Assembly (NCBI RefSeq): GCF_002237655.1
Contig: NZ_NOKT01000004.1
Coordinates: 186,001-250,000, forward strand
Length of the DNA: 64,000 bases
Source of the DNA: Streptomyces sp. XY006
GTDB taxonomy: Bacteria; Actinomycetota; Actinomycetes; Streptomycetales; Streptomycetaceae
Reading direction: 5' to 3'
Shown here: piece by piece, positions 1-10,163 of the stretch
Position numbering within the stretch: the stretch's first letter is position 1
Layout: each line of letters opens with the position of its first letter
Made by a program: the position numbers and the translations under genes
Notes under the pieces: model-generated
What the model saw: the letters and a program-made list of their open reading frames with translations, nothing else
Databases searched by the model: none
Told to the model about the DNA's origin: nothing

Positions 1-634
1 TGTACTGCTCGGCGAAGATCTTCGCGAGGCCGGCGCCGTAGGTCTGCTTGTCGTCGACGACGAAGGCCTTCTTCTTCTTGAGGCCGTTGTACGCGTAGCC
101 GGCGGCGAAGCTGCCCTGCAGCTCGTCGGTGGTGGCGGTGCGGAAGTAGGTCTTGAACGGACGCTTCTTGTCCGTCTGCCAGTTCTTGCCCTGGGTGAGC
201 TCCGGGTTGGTGTTCGCCGGGGAGATCTGGACCATGTTGGCCGAGGCGAAGACCTGCTGCATCGTCTGGGCGACGCCGGAGTTCAGCGGGCCGACGGCGC
301 CGACGGCGGTCTTGTCGCCGACGATGTTGGTGGCGTTGGACTGTCCGGTCGCGGGCTGCGCCTTGTCGTCCAGGGCCTTGAGCTGGAACTTCACGCCCGG
401 GACCCAGTTGTTCTTGTTGGCGTCGTCGATGGCTATCTGGGCGCCGTACTGGATGCCGAGGCCGGTGGTGGAGTTCTCACCGGAGAGCGGGGCGTCGACG
501 CCGATGGTCAGCGTCGTGCTGCTCCCGCTGTCTCCGCCCTTGTCACCGCTGTCGTCTCGGGAACCGCAGGCGGTGAGAGTCAGAGCTCCGGTCGTGAGAA
601 CGGAGGTAAGTATCACCAAGGAACGCTGTCGCAC
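1..634 (-). CDS. Branched-chain amino-acid ABC transporter substrate-binding lipoprotein (partial, 3' end outside window)
   Basis: Extracellular binding lipoprotein of a LivK/LIVBP-type ABC importer for branched-chain amino acids or related substrates. The N-terminus is visible: a GTG start at 634 with AAAGGA upstream, then a lipoprotein signal peptide ending in the lipobox LTAC at about residues 20-23, so the mature protein is tethered by lipid. After the Cys a short Ser/Gly/Asp linker leads into the type-I periplasmic binding fold, with the typical LIVBP opening TIGVDAPLSGENS and an AVGPLNSGVAQ segment. About 211 codons are present; the family is usually about 400 aa, so roughly half lies left of the window. 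The permease and ATPase genes are not in view. The exact substrate is inferred from the family. Confidence 0.88.
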   Translation of the reverse strand, partial: MRQRSLVILTSVLTTGALTLTACGSRDDSGDKGGDSGSSTTLTIGVDAPLSGENSTTGLGIQYGAQIAIDDANKNNWVPGVKFQLKALDDKAQPATGQSNATNIVGDKTAVGAVGPLNSGVAQTMQQVFASANMVQISPANTNPELTQGKNWQTDKKRPFKTYFRTATTDELQGSFAAGYAYNGLKKKKAFVVDDKQTYGAGLAKIFAEQY

Positions 635-1122
635 AATCAGTCCTTTCACAGGCAGGCCCCGCCCTGGTCGGGGGGTGAGTGCCGCGCTGGTACCGAACTC
701 CCGATGTGGAGCGGTGACTGGCCGTGACTCTAAGCCCGGGGTAAGGGCAGGGTCAGTGGTGCGGGCTCGCTTGTGACTTTCTTGTTATGACGGGGTGGAT
801 GTCCGCTCTCGGCGAGGGACCCTCTCGGCGGGTTTGGTGGATTTTCGCCGAAGTCCGCATTCTGAGAACGCGCACTTCCGGTTGGCCGTGGCTGAGATCG
901 TGCGCTGCCCGGGCCGCAGGCCGCCGGGTCAAGATCGGAAAGGTTCCCGGCGTGGGAGCGGCCGAAGGGGAAATCGCGGTCTTGTATTGCGCGCGCGTTA
1001 CGGAGCGTTACGTAGAGAAATGGCGGCGCGGCATCCGGGCGAGTGGGAAAAGGCCGATTTCGCCGGTTCGGGAGTGCGGTGATCTCCCGGGGGTGGGGAG
1101 GGGGCCGCGGGGAGGGGGCATG
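635..1122. other. Intergenic region upstream of the livK-like gene
   Basis: No convincing gene. ORFs here on both strands are low-complexity shadows. This is the promoter region for the minus-strand livK-like gene. Around 995-1012 there are two copies of GCGTTACG ten bases apart (GTAACG direct repeats on the minus strand), which could be a regulator site. I could not assign a promoter with confidence. Confidence 0.4.
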
Positions 1123-1172
1123 CCGAACGCCCCGCCGCTTCGGGGTCGGACCCGATGCGGCGGGGCGTTCGG
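1123..1172 (-). terminator. Inverted repeat downstream of the serine protease gene
   Basis: Perfect 16-nt inverted repeat: CCGAACGCCCCGCCGC at 1123-1138 pairs with its complement at 1157-1172 across an 18-nt loop. It lies 21 nt past the protease stop codon. There is no T-tract, as is usual for Streptomyces terminators. Confidence 0.8.
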
Positions 1173-1193
1173 CGGTGGTGCGGCCGGTGCCGG

Positions 1194-2066
1194 CTACGGC
1201 AGCCGTGTGAAGGGCGCGAGGAACGCGCGGGCGCCCGGGGTGTCCAGACGGTACGTCACATTGGTGGCGTAGCAAGGGGTGTCACCGGTGATGGTGGTGG
1301 CGGCGAGGACGCGCTTGCCGCCCAGCGTCGCGAAGTTGGGGCCGCCCGAATCGCCGTAGCAGGCACCGCCGTTGCCCTGCGGCGCGGTCATGGCGAGCCG
1401 GGCCCAGGAGTCGTTGAGGGCGTTGAAGGTGACGGGCGCCTTCATGCGGACGCCGCCGCCGGGGTGGGTGTGGCCGCCGGGGCCGTTGACGGCCTCCTGG
1501 GTGCCGTATCCGGCGACGACCCAGTCGGTGGCGTTCAGTCCCTGCGGTCCGAGCCTGCCGAGCTGGTTCGCGGTGGGCAGGGTCGCCGGGGTGAAGCTCC
1601 AGCGGGCCTCGACCGCGGCGGCGGACACCTGGACCACCGAGATGTCGTGGGTGTCGGAGGCGGGTCCCGGATAGTCGGGGTGCGAGTGGGCGGTGCCGGG
1701 CACGGCGACGGCGGCGGCCTGCGCGGCGGGGTCGCCGGGGTACTTCTTCGCCGCCGCGTCGAGCCCGGCCTGCACGTCCTGGTCGAGGGACACGTGGAAG
1801 CGCACGTTGTCGGGCCAGTCGGTGGTGCAGTGCGCGGCGGTCAGGAAGGTGTCCCGGTCGATCATGGTGCCGGAGCAGACCCAGTCGACCCGGTCGGGTG
1901 TCGCGGGGTCGCCGTCGTCGTCCCAGGTGGCCACGAGCGCGCCGACCTCGGTGCGTTCGGGGGCGGGCGTGGCGTTGTAGGAGTTGATGGCGGAGGACGG
2001 CAGCGCGGTGGCGAGCACGGCGGCACCGGCCGCGGCGGTGACGCCGAGGGCACGTACGGAGCTCAA
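1194..2066 (-). CDS. Secreted trypsin-like (S1 family) serine protease
   Basis: Extracellular serine endopeptidase of the chymotrypsin fold. I place the start at a TTG (2066), preceded by AGAAGG at good spacing, which gives 290 aa with a clean signal peptide (SSVRALGVTAAAGAAVLATA, cleavage near AINSY). An upstream in-frame start would add a Pro/Arg-rich stretch ahead of the signal peptide and is unlikely. The catalytic triad is visible: His in LTAAHC, Asp in HDISVVQV and Ser in GDSGGP. A Cys pair around the His (CSGT...AAHC) fits the conserved disulfide. No pro-domain or C-terminal binding domain is seen. It appears monocistronic, with its own terminator-like hairpin downstream. The substrate cannot be told. 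Confidence 0.9.
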   Translation of the reverse strand: MSSVRALGVTAAAGAAVLATALPSSAINSYNATPAPERTEVGALVATWDDDGDPATPDRVDWVCSGTMIDRDTFLTAAHCTTDWPDNVRFHVSLDQDVQAGLDAAAKKYPGDPAAQAAAVAVPGTAHSHPDYPGPASDTHDISVVQVSAAAVEARWSFTPATLPTANQLGRLGPQGLNATDWVVAGYGTQEAVNGPGGHTHPGGGVRMKAPVTFNALNDSWARLAMTAPQGNGGACYGDSGGPNFATLGGKRVLAATTITGDTPCYATNVTYRLDTPGARAFLAPFTRLP

Positions 2067-2184
2067 GAGAAACCCTTCTGGGGGTGGGACGGGCCTTCTC
2101 CTGTGGGGGTGGAGCGTCAGTGAAGCGCCCGGGGGCGGCCGCGACAAGGGCCCGGCCGCCCTTCCAGGGTTTTCCCTGTGTCGG

Positions 2185-2673
2185 TCAGCTCGCGGAGCGG
2201 ATGATCTCCTCGTCGCCCGGGTTCACGTCGCGCAGCAGACAGGTCAGCCGGGCCGTGCACACCCGCTTGTCGCTCTCGTCCGTGATGACGATCTCGTAGG
2301 TGGCGGTCGTGCGGCCCCGGTGCACGGGCGTGGCCACGCCCGTGACGACGCCGGAGCGGACCCCGCGGTGGTGCGTGCAGTTCAGGTCGACACCCACGGC
2401 GATCTTGGAGCTGCCGCCGTGCAGCATCGAGCCGACGGAGCCGAGCGTCTCGGCGAGCACCGCGGAGGCCCCGCCGTGCAGCAGGCCGTAGGGCTGGGTG
2501 TTGCCCTCCACCGGCATCGTGCCGACGACCCGCTCCGCCGAGGCCTCGAGGATCTGGACGCCCATCCGGGTGCCGAGGTGGCCTGCGGAGAACAGGGCCG
2601 GGAGGTCCACACCGAGTGCGGCGTACTCGTCGATGACCTCTTGCGGGAACTTCACATGCTGCTGCTCACCCAT
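2185..2673 (-). CDS. Hotdog-fold thioesterase (PaaI-like)
   Basis: Predicted acyl-CoA or aryl-CoA thioesterase, 162 aa, the normal size for a single hotdog domain. The start is ATG 2673 (MGEQQHVKFPQEV); a longer frame to 2853 runs back into the oxidoreductase gene and is not credible. Family signatures are visible: the helix motif LLHGGASAVLAETLGSVGS (Gly-Gly then the catalytic acidic residue) and the strand VGVDLNCTHHRGV. It begins 58 nt after the stop of the YdeP-like oxidoreductase on the same strand, so the two are probably co-transcribed. In Streptomyces such proteins often clear aromatic acyl-CoAs, but nothing nearby indicates the substrate. Confidence 0.85.
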   Translation of the reverse strand: MGEQQHVKFPQEVIDEYAALGVDLPALFSAGHLGTRMGVQILEASAERVVGTMPVEGNTQPYGLLHGGASAVLAETLGSVGSMLHGGSSKIAVGVDLNCTHHRGVRSGVVTGVATPVHRGRTTATYEIVITDESDKRVCTARLTCLLRDVNPGDEEIIRSAS

Positions 2674-2731
2674 GGGGCCCGGCTCCGTTCGTCTGATCGC
2701 TGCGGCGCTGTCTCGATGCCTGAGCGAACGC

Positions 2732-5011
<2,280 letters not shown>

Positions 5012-5220
5012 CGCACGCTCCCCTTCGACTGCGCTGTGAGGTACGTCTCCGATCCTCCCACGCGGCGGTGACAACGGGTGAGGGCGGGCCCGCACCCGAG
5101 ATGCGCCAGGGACGGCTCCTCGCACGGGCCCCGCCGTCACCTGACGAGGCCGGGCCGCAAGATCCTTGCGTCGTCCCGCCCACCGGCCCCCTGTCCGTTG
5201 TGCCGCTCGGCCCGGTGTGC

Positions 5221-5334
5221 GATCTGTAGGACCTCGTCCGATGTGTAGGGCCTCCGCCGATCCGCAGGACGTCCGCTGATCCGCGGGACGTCCGCTGATC
5301 CGTAGGACGTCCACCGATCCGTAGGACGTCGGCA
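5221..5334. repeat. Tandem array, six units of 19 bp
   Basis: Six consecutive 19-bp units begin at 5221, 5240, 5259, 5278, 5297 and 5316 with no spacers. The approximate consensus is GATCCGTAGGACGTCCGCT. The later units are nearly identical and the first two are more degenerate. The period is not a multiple of three, so a coding origin is unlikely. The array lies between the divergent fdhF-like and polA starts, about 70 bp upstream of polA. Confidence 0.95.
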
Positions 5335-5405
5335 GGTACGCGGACCGGCCCGGCGCGGACCCGGGGCGGGGCCGAGTGTCAGTGGGGCGTGGCAGGATCG
5401 GGGGC

Positions 5406-8132
5406 GTGGCAGAGACAGCATCGAAGACGACCGACACGACCTCCGGCGGCAGCCGTCCGCGACTGATGCTCATGGACGGGCACTCGCTGGCCTACCGCGC
5501 GTTCTTCGCGCTGCCCGCGGAGAACTTCACGACCGCGACGGGCCAGCCGACGAACGCGATCTACGGCTTCGCGTCGATGCTGGCGAACACGCTCCGCGAC
5601 GAGGCGCCCACGCACTTCGCGGTCGCGTTCGACGTCTCCCGCAAGACCTGGCGCTCCCAGGAGTTCACGGAGTACAAGGCGAACCGCTCCAAGACCCCGG
5701 ACGAGTTCAAGGGCCAGGTCGAGCTGATCTGCGAGCTCCTCGACGCGATGGGCGCCGCCCGCTTCGCCGTGGACGGCTTCGAGGCGGACGACGTCATCGC
5801 CACGCTCGCCACGCAGGCCGAGGCCGAGGGCTTCGACGTGCTGATCGTCACCGGCGACCGGGACTCGTTCCAGCTGGTCAGCGACCACATCACGGTGCTG
5901 TACCCGACCAAGGGCGTCTCGGAGCTGACCCGCTTCACCCCGGAGAAGGTGTTCGAGAAGTACGGGTTGACGCCCGCGCAGTACCCCGACTTCGCGGCCC
6001 TGCGGGGCGACCCCTCCGACAACCTCCCCGGCATCCCCGGCGTCGGCGAGAAGACCGCCGCGAAGTGGATCAACCAGTTCGGTTCCTTCGCCGAGCTCGT
6101 CGAGCGCGTCGACGAGGTCAAGGGCAAGGCCGGCCAGAACCTCCGCGACCACCTGGAGGCGGTCAAGCTCAACCGCCGCCTCACGGAGCTGGAGCGCCGG
6201 GTCGAGCTCCCCAAGGGCGTCACCGACCTGGAGCGCGCCCCGTACGACCGCAAGGCCGTCGCGATGGTCCTGGACACCCTGGAGATCCGTAACCCCTCGC
6301 TGCGCGAGCGGCTCTTCGCCGTCGACCCCGGCGCCGAGGAGGCCGAGACCACCCCGATCAGCGCCGAGGGTGTGGAGCTGGACGGCACGGTGCTCGGCAC
6401 GGGCGAGCTGACCGCCTGGCTCACCGAGCACGCCACCGGCCCCCTGGGCATCGCCACCGTCGACACCTGGGCGCTCGGTGCCGGCTCCGTCGCCGAGGTC
6501 GCCCTGGCCGCGCCCGGCGGACCGGCCGCCTGGTTCGACCCCTCCCAGCTGGACGAGGCCGACGAGACGGCCTTCGCGGCCTGGCTCGCCGACGCCGCGC
6601 GGCCCAAGATCCTCCACAACGCCAAGGGCGCCATGCGCGTCTTCGCCGAGCACGGCTGGAGCGTCGAGGGCGTCACCATGGACACCGCGCTGGCCGCCTA
6701 CCTGGTCAAGCCGGGCCGCCGCTCCTTCGACCTGGACGCGCTGTCCCTGGAATACCTGCACCGCGAGCTCGCCCCCGCCGCAGCGGCCGACGGCCAGCTC
6801 GCCTTCGGCACGGACGAGGGCGCCGAGGCCGAGGCCCTGATGATCCAGGCCCGTGCCGTCCTCGACCTGGGCCAGGCCTTCGAGAGCCGCCTGGAGGAGG
6901 TCGGCGCCGCCGACCTGCTGCGCGACATGGAGCTGCCCACGTCCGCGCTGCTCGCCCGCATGGAGCGGCACGGCATCGCGGCCGACCGGCCCCACCTGGA
7001 GGCCATGGAGCAGATGTTCGCGGGCGCCGTCCAGCAGGCGGTGAAGGAGGCCCACGCGGCGGCCGGGCACGAGTTCAACCTCGGTTCGCCCAAGCAGCTC
7101 CAGGAGGTCCTCTTCGGCGAGCTGGCCCTGCCCAAGACCAAGCGCACCAAGACCGGCTACACCACGGACGCGGACGCACTGGCCTGGCTGGCCGGCCAGA
7201 CGGACAACGAACTGCCGGTGATCATGCTCCGCCACCGCGAGCAGGCCAAGCTGCGCGTCACGGTCGAGGGCCTGATCAAGACGATCGCCGCGGACGGCCG
7301 CATCCACACGACGTTCAACCAGACGGTCGCCGCCACCGGCCGCCTCTCCTCGACGGACCCGAACCTGCAGAACATCCCGGTCCGCACGGACGAGGGCCGC
7401 GCGATCCGCCGCGGCTTCGTCGTCGGCGAGGGCTACGAGTCCCTCATGACGGCCGACTACAGCCAGATCGAGCTGCGGGTCATGGCCCACCTCTCCGAGG
7501 ACGAGGGCCTGATCGAGGCGTTCACCTCCGGCGAGGACCTGCACACCACGGCCGCCTCCCAGGTCTTCGCGGTCGAGCCGGACGCGGTGGACGCCGAGAT
7601 GCGCCGCAAGATCAAGGCCATGTCGTACGGCCTGGCCTACGGACTGTCCGCGTTCGGTCTCTCCCAGCAGCTGAACATCGAGGCGGCGGAGGCCCGCGCC
7701 CTGATGGACGCGTACTTCGAGCGGTTCGGCGGCGTGCGGGACTATCTGCGCCGGGCGGTCGACGAGGCCCGGGCGACCGGTTACACGGCCACGCTGTTCG
7801 GACGCCGGCGCTACCTGCCCGACCTCAACAGCGACAACCGCCAGCGCCGCGAGGCCGCCGAGCGGATGGCCCTCAACGCGCCGATCCAGGGCACGGCGGC
7901 CGACATCGTCAAGATCGCCATGCTCAAGGTGGACAACGCCCTGAAGGAGGCGGGCCTGTCCTCCCGGATGCTCCTCCAGGTCCATGACGAAATCGTCCTG
8001 GAGATCGCCCCCGGCGAGCGGGCGGCGGCGGAGGAGCTGGTCCGCCGCGAGATGGCCCACGCGGTCGAGCTCCGTGTCCCGCTGGGCGTCTCGGTGGGCG
8101 CGGGACCGGACTGGGAGTCGGCGGCGCACTAG
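5406..8132 (+). CDS. polA: DNA polymerase I
   Basis: DNA repair and Okazaki-fragment-processing polymerase. I use GTG 5406 (MAETASK..., 908 aa) rather than GTG 5376, because 908 aa is close to the size I recall for Streptomyces PolA. Order of domains: an N-terminal 5' nuclease (LMLMDGHSLAYRAFFA, GFEADDVIATLA, TGDRDSFQL, helix-hairpin-helix DNLPGIPGVGEKTA), a middle 3'-5' exonuclease-like domain lacking recognisable catalytic acidic motifs, and a C-terminal polymerase domain with motif A DYSQIELRV (about residue 683), motif B RRKIKAMSYGLAYG and motif C VHDEIVLE (about residue 858). It is transcribed alone and followed by a strong inverted repeat. It is divergent from the YdeP-like gene. Confidence 0.98.
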   Translation: MAETASKTTDTTSGGSRPRLMLMDGHSLAYRAFFALPAENFTTATGQPTNAIYGFASMLANTLRDEAPTHFAVAFDVSRKTWRSQEFTEYKANRSKTPDEFKGQVELICELLDAMGAARFAVDGFEADDVIATLATQAEAEGFDVLIVTGDRDSFQLVSDHITVLYPTKGVSELTRFTPEKVFEKYGLTPAQYPDFAALRGDPSDNLPGIPGVGEKTAAKWINQFGSFAELVERVDEVKGKAGQNLRDHLEAVKLNRRLTELERRVELPKGVTDLERAPYDRKAVAMVLDTLEIRNPSLRERLFAVDPGAEEAETTPISAEGVELDGTVLGTGELTAWLTEHATGPLGIATVDTWALGAGSVAEVALAAPGGPAAWFDPSQLDEADETAFAAWLADAARPKILHNAKGAMRVFAEHGWSVEGVTMDTALAAYLVKPGRRSFDLDALSLEYLHRELAPAAAADGQLAFGTDEGAEAEALMIQARAVLDLGQAFESRLEEVGAADLLRDMELPTSALLARMERHGIAADRPHLEAMEQMFAGAVQQAVKEAHAAAGHEFNLGSPKQLQEVLFGELALPKTKRTKTGYTTDADALAWLAGQTDNELPVIMLRHREQAKLRVTVEGLIKTIAADGRIHTTFNQTVAATGRLSSTDPNLQNIPVRTDEGRAIRRGFVVGEGYESLMTADYSQIELRVMAHLSEDEGLIEAFTSGEDLHTTAASQVFAVEPDAVDAEMRRKIKAMSYGLAYGLSAFGLSQQLNIEAAEARALMDAYFERFGGVRDYLRRAVDEARATGYTATLFGRRRYLPDLNSDNRQRREAAERMALNAPIQGTAADIVKIAMLKVDNALKEAGLSSRMLLQVHDEIVLEIAPGERAAAEELVRREMAHAVELRVPLGVSVGAGPDWESAAH

Positions 8133-8142
8133 TTCCGCCTGT

Positions 8143-8195
8143 CCCGGGGGCATCGAGGACCGGCCTCACCGGATCAGCCCCTCGATGCCCCCGGG
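8143..8195 (+). terminator. polA terminator-like inverted repeat
   Basis: Perfect 16-nt inverted repeat (CCCGGGGGCATCGAGG at 8143-8158, complement at 8180-8195) with a 21-nt loop, beginning 10 nt after the polA stop. Confidence 0.82.
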
Positions 8196-8216
8196 CCCCT
8201 CCCGGGAGCCCGCCCT

Positions 8217-8255
8217 CCGAGCCCTGCGCCCGAGCCCTGCGCCCGAGCCCTGTAT
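8217..8255. repeat. Three 13-bp direct repeats after polA
   Basis: CCGAGCCCTGCGC is repeated at 8217, 8230 and 8243 (the last is degenerate). A second, looser direct repeat, CCGATCCCGACCTCCG, follows around 8256-8325. The stretch 8196-8408 holds no gene that I can support. Confidence 0.75.
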
Positions 8256-8408
8256 CCGATCCCGACCTCCGAGTCCGGCCCCGGGCCTGCACCCGATCCC
8301 GACCTCCGGGTCCTGCCTCTCAGCCCTGCTCGAGCCCTCTCACCAGCCCGTCACTCGCGTGGCCGCCGAGAAGGCGCCCCGCCTCCCGGCCCTGGCAAGG
8401 ATGCGGGC

Positions 8409-9071
8409 ATGGGTATACGCACGCTCATCAGCCGCACGGCCCCAGGGGTGACGCTCCGCGCGGCACTCCAGCCGGCTTTCCACGCGGCGCTCCCACCGAC
8501 TCTCCGCGCGAGGCTCCTGTCGTCCTTCCGCGCGGCCCCAGGCGTGATTCGCCGAGCGAGGCTCCAGCCGGCCTTCCGCACGAGGCTCCTGTCGTCCTTC
8601 CGCGCGGTGCCGGACGTGAAGCTCCGCTCGGGCCGGGGCGGGACGCTCCGCACGGCACTTCCACCAGCCTTCCGCGCGGCCCCTGGCGTGATTCGCCGAG
8701 CGAGGCTCCAGCCGGCCTTCCGCGCGAGGCTCCTGTTGTCTTTCCGTACGGCACCCCCACCGTCACTCCGCGCGGCACTCCCGCCCGTCCTGCGCGCCGC
8801 GCTCCCTCCCGTCCCCGTCGTCGCGGTCGGCGTCAGCACCGTGCGTGTCCCGGCCGGTCCCTCCACGCGCCTCGGCCGCAGCGCGGTACGCCTCCGGTTG
8901 CGTATGCCCTACGGCCGCAAGCCCGTCGCCCTGAGCCGGGCGGCGGCCGATGTCCGCCGGCGTCCGGCGACGCACGGCCGTAAGCCCGCCCTCAGTGAAC
9001 CGGCGAGCGGCTCGGCTCCTCGGCGACGCGGTCGGGACCGCCGCGGACCGGAGCCGGACGCCACACCCTGA
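8409..9071 (+). CDS. Hypothetical octapeptide-repeat protein
   Basis: Putative 220-aa protein starting at ATG 8409 with AAGGA seven bases upstream, N-terminus MGIRTLISRTAPG. Residues about 16-135 are 15 tandem octapeptides built on the theme (L/F)RAxLxxx, encoded by an exact 24-bp period (8454-8813). The remainder (STVRVPAGPSTRLGR...) is Arg-rich. I have the impression that Streptomyces carry short proteins with a similar MGIRTL start, but I cannot confirm it here. The 3' end overlaps the opposite-strand DUF4184 gene by 80 nt, which is unusual and may mean that the true end is altered. The minus strand also has an open frame through the array, so coding direction rests on the RBS and N-terminus. 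No function can be given. Confidence 0.45.
   Translation: MGIRTLISRTAPGVTLRAALQPAFHAALPPTLRARLLSSFRAAPGVIRRARLQPAFRTRLLSSFRAVPDVKLRSGRGGTLRTALPPAFRAAPGVIRRARLQPAFRARLLLSFRTAPPPSLRAALPPVLRAALPPVPVVAVGVSTVRVPAGPSTRLGRSAVRLRLRMPYGRKPVALSRAAADVRRRPATHGRKPALSEPASGSAPRRRGRDRRGPEPDATP
8454..8813. repeat. Tandem array, 15 units of 24 bp
   Basis: Fifteen contiguous 24-bp units start at 8454 and every 24 bases after (8478, 8502, 8526 and so on). Most begin CTCCGCGCG or TTCCGCGCG. A higher-order duplication is visible: 8526-8611 and 8670-8755 agree over 86 nt with roughly nine differences. The period is 8 codons, so frames on both strands stay open. Confidence 0.95.
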
Positions 9072-9846
9072 CGGCCACGGCGTAGAGCAGCAGCGCCGGG
9101 ACCAGTCCCGCGCCCGCGCCGAAGCACACCGTCGGGATGATCTCCCACGGCTTCGCCGCCGACCCCCAGTGGGCCCACCACCGCGCGGCCCGGTGCGCCG
9201 CACCCACCAGAGCGAAACCGCCGATCAAGGCCGCGGCCCCCCACCGGTCCGGCACCGACAGCACCGGAACCCCCACCGGCTCGCCCTGCGGCATCCGCCG
9301 CAGCCCGCGCACCACGAACAGGGCGATCACGACCGCGGCCACCGCCGAACCGCCGTACTGCAGGTACCAGTACAGCGGCGAGCCCGCCACCTCCCGGCCC
9401 AGCACCGGGAACACCCGCATCCCCCACTGGTCGAGATGCGTGAACGCGTCCCACACGACATGCGTCAGCGACCCGAGCACCGCGGACCCGTACCAGCGCG
9501 CCACCAGCGCGGGCCGCATCCGCCCGCGGGGCGAACCGCACCGCACCAGGGCCGCCACCCGCCCCTGCCGGGCCCGTGGCAGCAGCGCCACCAAGGTTTC
9601 GCGCAGCAGCAGCCACAGCCCCACCAGCGCCCAGGTGACCAGCACATCGACCGTGAACACCCCGGGGAACGAGTGCGTGACGTCCCCGAACGCCATCGCC
9701 TCGGGCAGCACACTCGCCGCGTAATAGGTCATGTCGGGCGCGAAGGTTCCCGCCACCAGCACCGCGGGCACCAGCCGGCCCCGGCCGCTCCCGTCGGTGC
9801 GCAGGACGGGCAGCACGGCCGCCGCGTGGCTCAGCGTGAACGGCAA
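8992..9846 (-). CDS. DUF4184 family integral membrane protein
   Basis: Multi-pass membrane protein of 284 aa from ATG 9846. The opening MPFTLSHAAAVLP is the hallmark of DUF4184; His and Asp residues (LSHAAA, APDMTYY, THVVWDAFTH) are spaced as in this family, which resembles metal-dependent membrane hydrolases (YdjM/phospholipase-like). At least five hydrophobic segments can be seen, including ALIGGFALVGA and LVPALLLYAVAVRV. Its function is not established. It is transcribed divergently from the lytic transglycosylase and converges on the octapeptide-repeat ORF with an 80-nt overlap. Confidence 0.85.
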   Translation of the reverse strand: MPFTLSHAAAVLPVLRTDGSGRGRLVPAVLVAGTFAPDMTYYAASVLPEAMAFGDVTHSFPGVFTVDVLVTWALVGLWLLLRETLVALLPRARQGRVAALVRCGSPRGRMRPALVARWYGSAVLGSLTHVVWDAFTHLDQWGMRVFPVLGREVAGSPLYWYLQYGGSAVAAVVIALFVVRGLRRMPQGEPVGVPVLSVPDRWGAAALIGGFALVGAAHRAARWWAHWGSAAKPWEIIPTVCFGAGAGLVPALLLYAVAVRVWRPAPVRGGPDRVAEEPSRSPVH

Positions 9847-10163
9847 CTCGGCTCCTCGCGACGGTCGTTACCAGGGGCGATCACAGGGCCCCAGTATGCG
9901 CGACGCCACGCGCCGGTACCCCGGGTGCCCTCCCCATGGCCAACCGGTGAAAAGCGGGCACGAACGGGTGTCTGAGCAAAGCAAGTTGTCGTAGGGTCGC
10001 CAGGGTCACCGTGCCGGGGTCGGAGAGATGCCTTCCGGAGGGCAACCACTCGGGCCGGTCGATCGTCACAACAGTGCGAACGCAACAGCAGTACGCGAGC
10101 GCACCACACGGAGCGCGACAGACAGAGACGGGCGCTCGGGCGTCCACGGGAGGGGTTCACTCT
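9847..10163. other. Divergent intergenic region, DUF4184 / lytic transglycosylase
   Basis: About 315 bp without a gene. It must hold promoters for both flanking genes. A short hairpin can form at TGCCTTCCGGAGGGCA near 10029-10044 in the transglycosylase leader. Cell-wall hydrolase genes in Streptomyces often have c-di-AMP (ydaO) riboswitches, but I do not see enough conserved elements to call one. Confidence 0.4.

Noticed and set aside
5221-5334. CRISPR array
   Set aside because: Units are contiguous with no unique spacers and no cas genes are nearby. The same applies to all other arrays in the window.
5379-8153. 924-codon minus-strand frame opposite polA
   Set aside because: Third-position GC bias produces long antisense frames; polA on the plus strand has all catalytic motifs.
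8351-8866. Minus-strand frame through the 24-bp array
   Set aside because: It stays open because the period is a multiple of three. The plus strand has the better RBS and N-terminus, so I kept that, with low confidence.
9980-10163. c-di-AMP (ydaO-yuaA) riboswitch upstream of the lytic transglycosylase
   Set aside because: Expected from gene type, but I could not match the conserved elements. An Infernal run with RF00379 would decide.
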